A stretch of 30,733 nucleotides of DNA from a virus, in IMG/VR virus record IMGVR_UViG_3300046804_001770, positions 1 through 30,733 of that record; one strand, given 5' to 3'. Below, piece by piece: positions 28,580-30,733 of this stretch. Below the pieces are notes generated by a model that was not told the DNA's origin, made no database searches, and saw only the letters and a list, made by a program, of their open reading frames with translations. Position 1 is the first letter of the stretch. Every line of letters begins with the position of its first letter. Both the position numbers and the translations under genes were made by a program.

Positions 28580-29642
28580 GTTCTAAAATTTCCCCAGTTT
28601 CAAGGTCGATGTTAGATTTTACACTAGGATTCTTTGCAAAGTCAACCATGACTTTGTCAAGGCATCCATCTTCGTTACGTTCCCACTCTTTACGATAGAG
28701 TTTGATCTCTTCCGACCCAGCGTATTTAAGTCGATTGCCATCTTTTTGCAAGAATCCCTTGCCTTCGAACAGGTCAACTAATCCACTATATGGATTCATA
28801 CCTGTTTCATAAGGAATCTTTACCTGTACACTTTCAAAAGGTTTTGCATAACGAGTTTTCATAACCTTACAGGCTGCACGGATGCCTCGAACTTCTGAGA
28901 TCTTATTACCGTCATCATCTTCTTTGAGCTTGAGCTTTTTCATTGCCACTACAATTGAACTTGCATAGATAAAGCCTTGACCACCTGAAATTTTATCGTC
29001 TGGATCGAACATATCCTGGCTAGCGTATGTGTGATTAGTAGCCACTAGGCCGACATTCGCACTACCAAACATATTGACACAATTGCGAACTAACGCTGTA
29101 AGTGCTTTTGGCTTACGGCCCATATCACCTTTTAAATCTCCTGCTTCAAATTGATTAACATCAGTCGGAGTTAACAGCATACCTAATGAGTCAATGACAA
29201 ATAAAACTTTTGGTCTAGTTTCTTCTGGCATTGCCTTGTACTCTTTCATAAACTCATTAATAGTTTTAGCAACGTCATCAATCATTGCCATATTAAGTTT
29301 AAGCAGTTTGTCTTCGCTAGTGTCAACGCCTAATGCTTCTAGCCATGATTGATCAAGTGCGTTTTCACTGTCAACTAGAACAACATAGATACCTTGTTCT
29401 TGTGCATGACGAATTAAGTTACCTGAGCAAATATATGATTTGCCTGCGCCGGATTCTCCGGCAAATACAGTAACCTTACCTAACGGAACACCTTTGTGGA
29501 AATCTCCGCTAATCAAATAATTTAAGGCATAGTTGCCTGTTGAAACCCAGTCTGTAGGGTCGTTAAAGCCAACGCCTAGACCGTCAATACTTTTTGTTAA
29601 TGTTTTTCTAAATTTACTTAAATCAAATGCCTTTGTAGCCAT
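28572..29642 (-). CDS. uvsX: UvsX RecA-like recombinase
   Basis: A 356-residue strand-exchange ATPase. It has the phage RecA pattern: Walker A GESGAGKS (62-69), VVLVDSENALD (88-98) with the catalytic Glu, Walker B PKVLFVIDSLGML, NHTYASQDMFDPDDKISGGQG (L2-like DNA-binding region) and the C-terminal GMNPYSGLVDLFEGKGFL. T4 UvsX has about 391 residues; this form is shorter at the ends. It assembles on single-stranded DNA with gp32 and UvsY for recombination-dependent replication and repair. AAGG precedes the ATG. A stable hairpin lies between it and gp32. Confidence 0.96.
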   Translation of the reverse strand: MATKAFDLSKFRKTLTKSIDGLGVGFNDPTDWVSTGNYALNYLISGDFHKGVPLGKVTVFAGESGAGKSYICSGNLIRHAQEQGIYVVLVDSENALDQSWLEALGVDTSEDKLLKLNMAMIDDVAKTINEFMKEYKAMPEETRPKVLFVIDSLGMLLTPTDVNQFEAGDLKGDMGRKPKALTALVRNCVNMFGSANVGLVATNHTYASQDMFDPDDKISGGQGFIYASSIVVAMKKLKLKEDDDGNKISEVRGIRAACKVMKTRYAKPFESVQVKIPYETGMNPYSGLVDLFEGKGFLQKDGNRLKYAGSEEIKLYRKEWERNEDGCLDKVMVDFAKNPSVKSNIDLETGEILEHE

Positions 29643-29663
29643 ATTAAATCCTTAAGAGAAGAA

Positions 29664-29686
29664 GGCTCGGGCATATTACCCGAGCC
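29664..29686 (-). terminator. Intergenic hairpin between gp32 and uvsX
   Basis: GGCTCGGG and CCCGAGCC form an 8-base-pair perfect stem with a seven-base loop, immediately after the gp32 stop. The RNA continues TTCTTCTCTT, only moderately T-rich, so it may be a partial terminator or an RNA-processing/stability element giving more gp32 than uvsX mRNA. Confidence 0.7.
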
Positions 29687-29696
29687 ATATTACCTA

Positions 29697-30680
29697 TTAC
29701 TTGTTACGATTACGAATCATAGCAAGGATGTCTTCTGCCTTGCTACCGCCTGTGCTTGCAGGCTTTGATTCTTCTGCTTTAGGAGCAGGTGTTGCTTTAG
29801 GAGCAGGTTCTTCCCAAGGAGCATCGTCGTCATTAGCTACTGGTGCAGCCTTTGTAGGAGCCTTAGCGACAGGATCTCCTGTAGCAGAACTCATACCTGC
29901 TGGCTTAAAGTACTGACCCCAACGATCCATATCAAACGGCTCACCGTCTACTGATGCCTCAAACATTTCTTTGATAACCTTCAGCTCAACATCGGTTGGC
30001 TTCTTTGGCAAGTAGTCTTTGAGACTAAACAAGCCGTGGGCTTCTAAAGCGGCAGTTTCCTTATCGTCGAGCGGACGAGTACGACGGCTCCACTTGCTAG
30101 TAGAATAGTCAGCATAACCACCTTTGCTAGTTTTAATCAGTTTAAAGTCAACACCATTAACTGCATCAGTAGGCAGATCATCCATTTCTGGATCAAGCAA
30201 TGCACTACGGATAAGTTGGAAAATTTGAGGACCAATAATAAATCTACGAATAGGGTTTTCTGGAGTTTGTTCTTCTTTCAAACCATCTTCAACAACAAAG
30301 CCTTGGAAGATGTAACTACGCTTCTTCCAATACTTACGACCCATGTCTTCTAGGCTAGGATCTTTGAACCAACCACGTACTTCACTAAGTATTGGGCAAG
30401 TTTCGCCATACATTTCCATACAAGGAACGTTGACAGTAACCTGCTTGTTGTCTGTAGAACCCTTCACACCGGCGAAAGGCAATTTGATCATTGCACGTTC
30501 TACCCAGAAAAATGTATTGTCGGAATTTCCGTCAGGAAGAAAACGGACTGTTGATTCGGAACCTTCCTTTAAGTTCCAGAACGGATAAATGGAATTGTCT
30601 CCACCTGTTCTGTTACCATCGCCACTTGTGCGGCCTTCTTGTTCCTTTAATTTTGCGCGAATTTCAGCTAATGATGCCAT
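29697..30680 (-). CDS. 32: gp32-type single-stranded DNA-binding protein
   Basis: A 327-residue protein with the pattern of T4 gp32 (301 residues) that covers single-stranded DNA and organises replication and recombination. Visible are the N-terminal basic cooperativity region (SLAEIRAKLKEQ), FWNLKEGSESTVRFLPDG (35-51) of the core fold, FFWVERAMIKLPF, and VPCMEMYGETCPIL with Cys87 and Cys95. The T4 zinc site uses His-Cys-Cys-Cys; only two Cys are seen here, so zinc binding is doubtful. A Pro/Ala/Asp-rich linker (about 262-308) leads to a short C-terminal helix (KAEDILAMIRNRNK). GGAGG before the ATG is strong. The leader is AT-rich and unstructured, as for the self-regulated T4 gene. Confidence 0.92.
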   Translation of the reverse strand: MASLAEIRAKLKEQEGRTSGDGNRTGGDNSIYPFWNLKEGSESTVRFLPDGNSDNTFFWVERAMIKLPFAGVKGSTDNKQVTVNVPCMEMYGETCPILSEVRGWFKDPSLEDMGRKYWKKRSYIFQGFVVEDGLKEEQTPENPIRRFIIGPQIFQLIRSALLDPEMDDLPTDAVNGVDFKLIKTSKGGYADYSTSKWSRRTRPLDDKETAALEAHGLFSLKDYLPKKPTDVELKVIKEMFEASVDGEPFDMDRWGQYFKPAGMSSATGDPVAKAPTKAAPVANDDDAPWEEPAPKATPAPKAEESKPASTGGSKAEDILAMIRNRNK

Positions 30681-30733
30681 AATGAGCCTCCTAATAAATT
30701 TTAATAGCCTTTTGTTTTGCCTTTAATTTGTTT
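30681..30733 (-). promoter_or_regulatory. gp32 leader with strong Shine-Dalgarno
   Basis: On the minus strand the leader is AT-rich with TTAGGAGGCTC shortly before the ATG at 30680. In T4, gp32 represses its own mRNA by binding an unstructured AU-rich leader; this sequence would suit that. No certain promoter is visible before the window ends. Confidence 0.5.

Noticed and set aside
1-30733. CRISPR arrays, insertion sequences, tRNA genes, rRNA genes or integrase/attachment sites
   Set aside because: No regularly spaced repeats, transposase-like or integrase-like protein, terminal inverted repeats or tRNA folds were found.

Overview
The window is part of the genome of a T4-like (tailed, contractile-tail lineage) bacteriophage. 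The evidence is a set of T4 replication and recombination proteins recognisable by motif: gp32 single-stranded DNA-binding protein, UvsX, UvsY, UvsW, the gp41-type helicase, the gp61-type primase and a probable gp62-like clamp-loader subunit. T4-type late promoter boxes (TATAAATA and close variants) stand in front of likely virion genes. Sigma-70 type promoters, and sugar genes resembling Gram-negative capsule and LPS enzymes, suggest a Gram-negative host. The species cannot be named from the sequence.

Layout. (1) 1-2344, rightward: an early module of small unknown genes ending in an AAA+ ATPase. Four transcription units have nearly identical architecture: a sigma-70 promoter lying in or just after the preceding gene, a leader of about 25 nt, and a GGAGCGA ribosome-binding site. 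(2) 2345-2788: no gene. Its left part encodes a structured RNA with two copies of a CCG-[ATTCGCTCC]-CGG hairpin, the second built into a strong terminator. The loop is complementary to the GGAGCGA(A) site of the upstream genes. (3) 2789-9313, leftward: a small unknown protein, a GNAT-like protein, a virion-type protein with a peptidoglycan-binding domain, helicase, a shortened carbamoyltransferase, a 37-residue microprotein, primase and a virion-type protein. (4) 9340-9717: one rightward late gene. (5) 9714-16590, leftward: a miniature DnaE-like polymerase palm, small conserved phage proteins, a gp62-like protein, a cupin, an SGNH hydrolase-like protein, UvsW and an unknown 393-residue protein. 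(6) 16633-27860: a large carbohydrate module. Nine rightward genes (glycosyltransferases, methyltransferases, a kinase-like protein and a nucleotidyltransferase) are flanked on both sides by leftward capsule-type glycosyltransferases; the right flank also has a nucleotidyltransferase-cupin fusion. (7) 27869-30680, leftward: UvsY, a small acidic protein, UvsX and gp32.

How it may work together. The core genes form the T4-type replication and recombination machinery. The carbohydrate module looks able to activate a small molecule or sugar, build and methylate a glycan and perhaps carbamoylate it; whether the target is the host surface, the virion or DNA cannot be told. The main new candidates are the two-hairpin anti-Shine-Dalgarno RNA, predicted leaderless promoters at helicase, primase and the 393-residue gene, the miniature DnaE palm, the overlapping divergent late promoters, and several unusual sugar-enzyme fusions.
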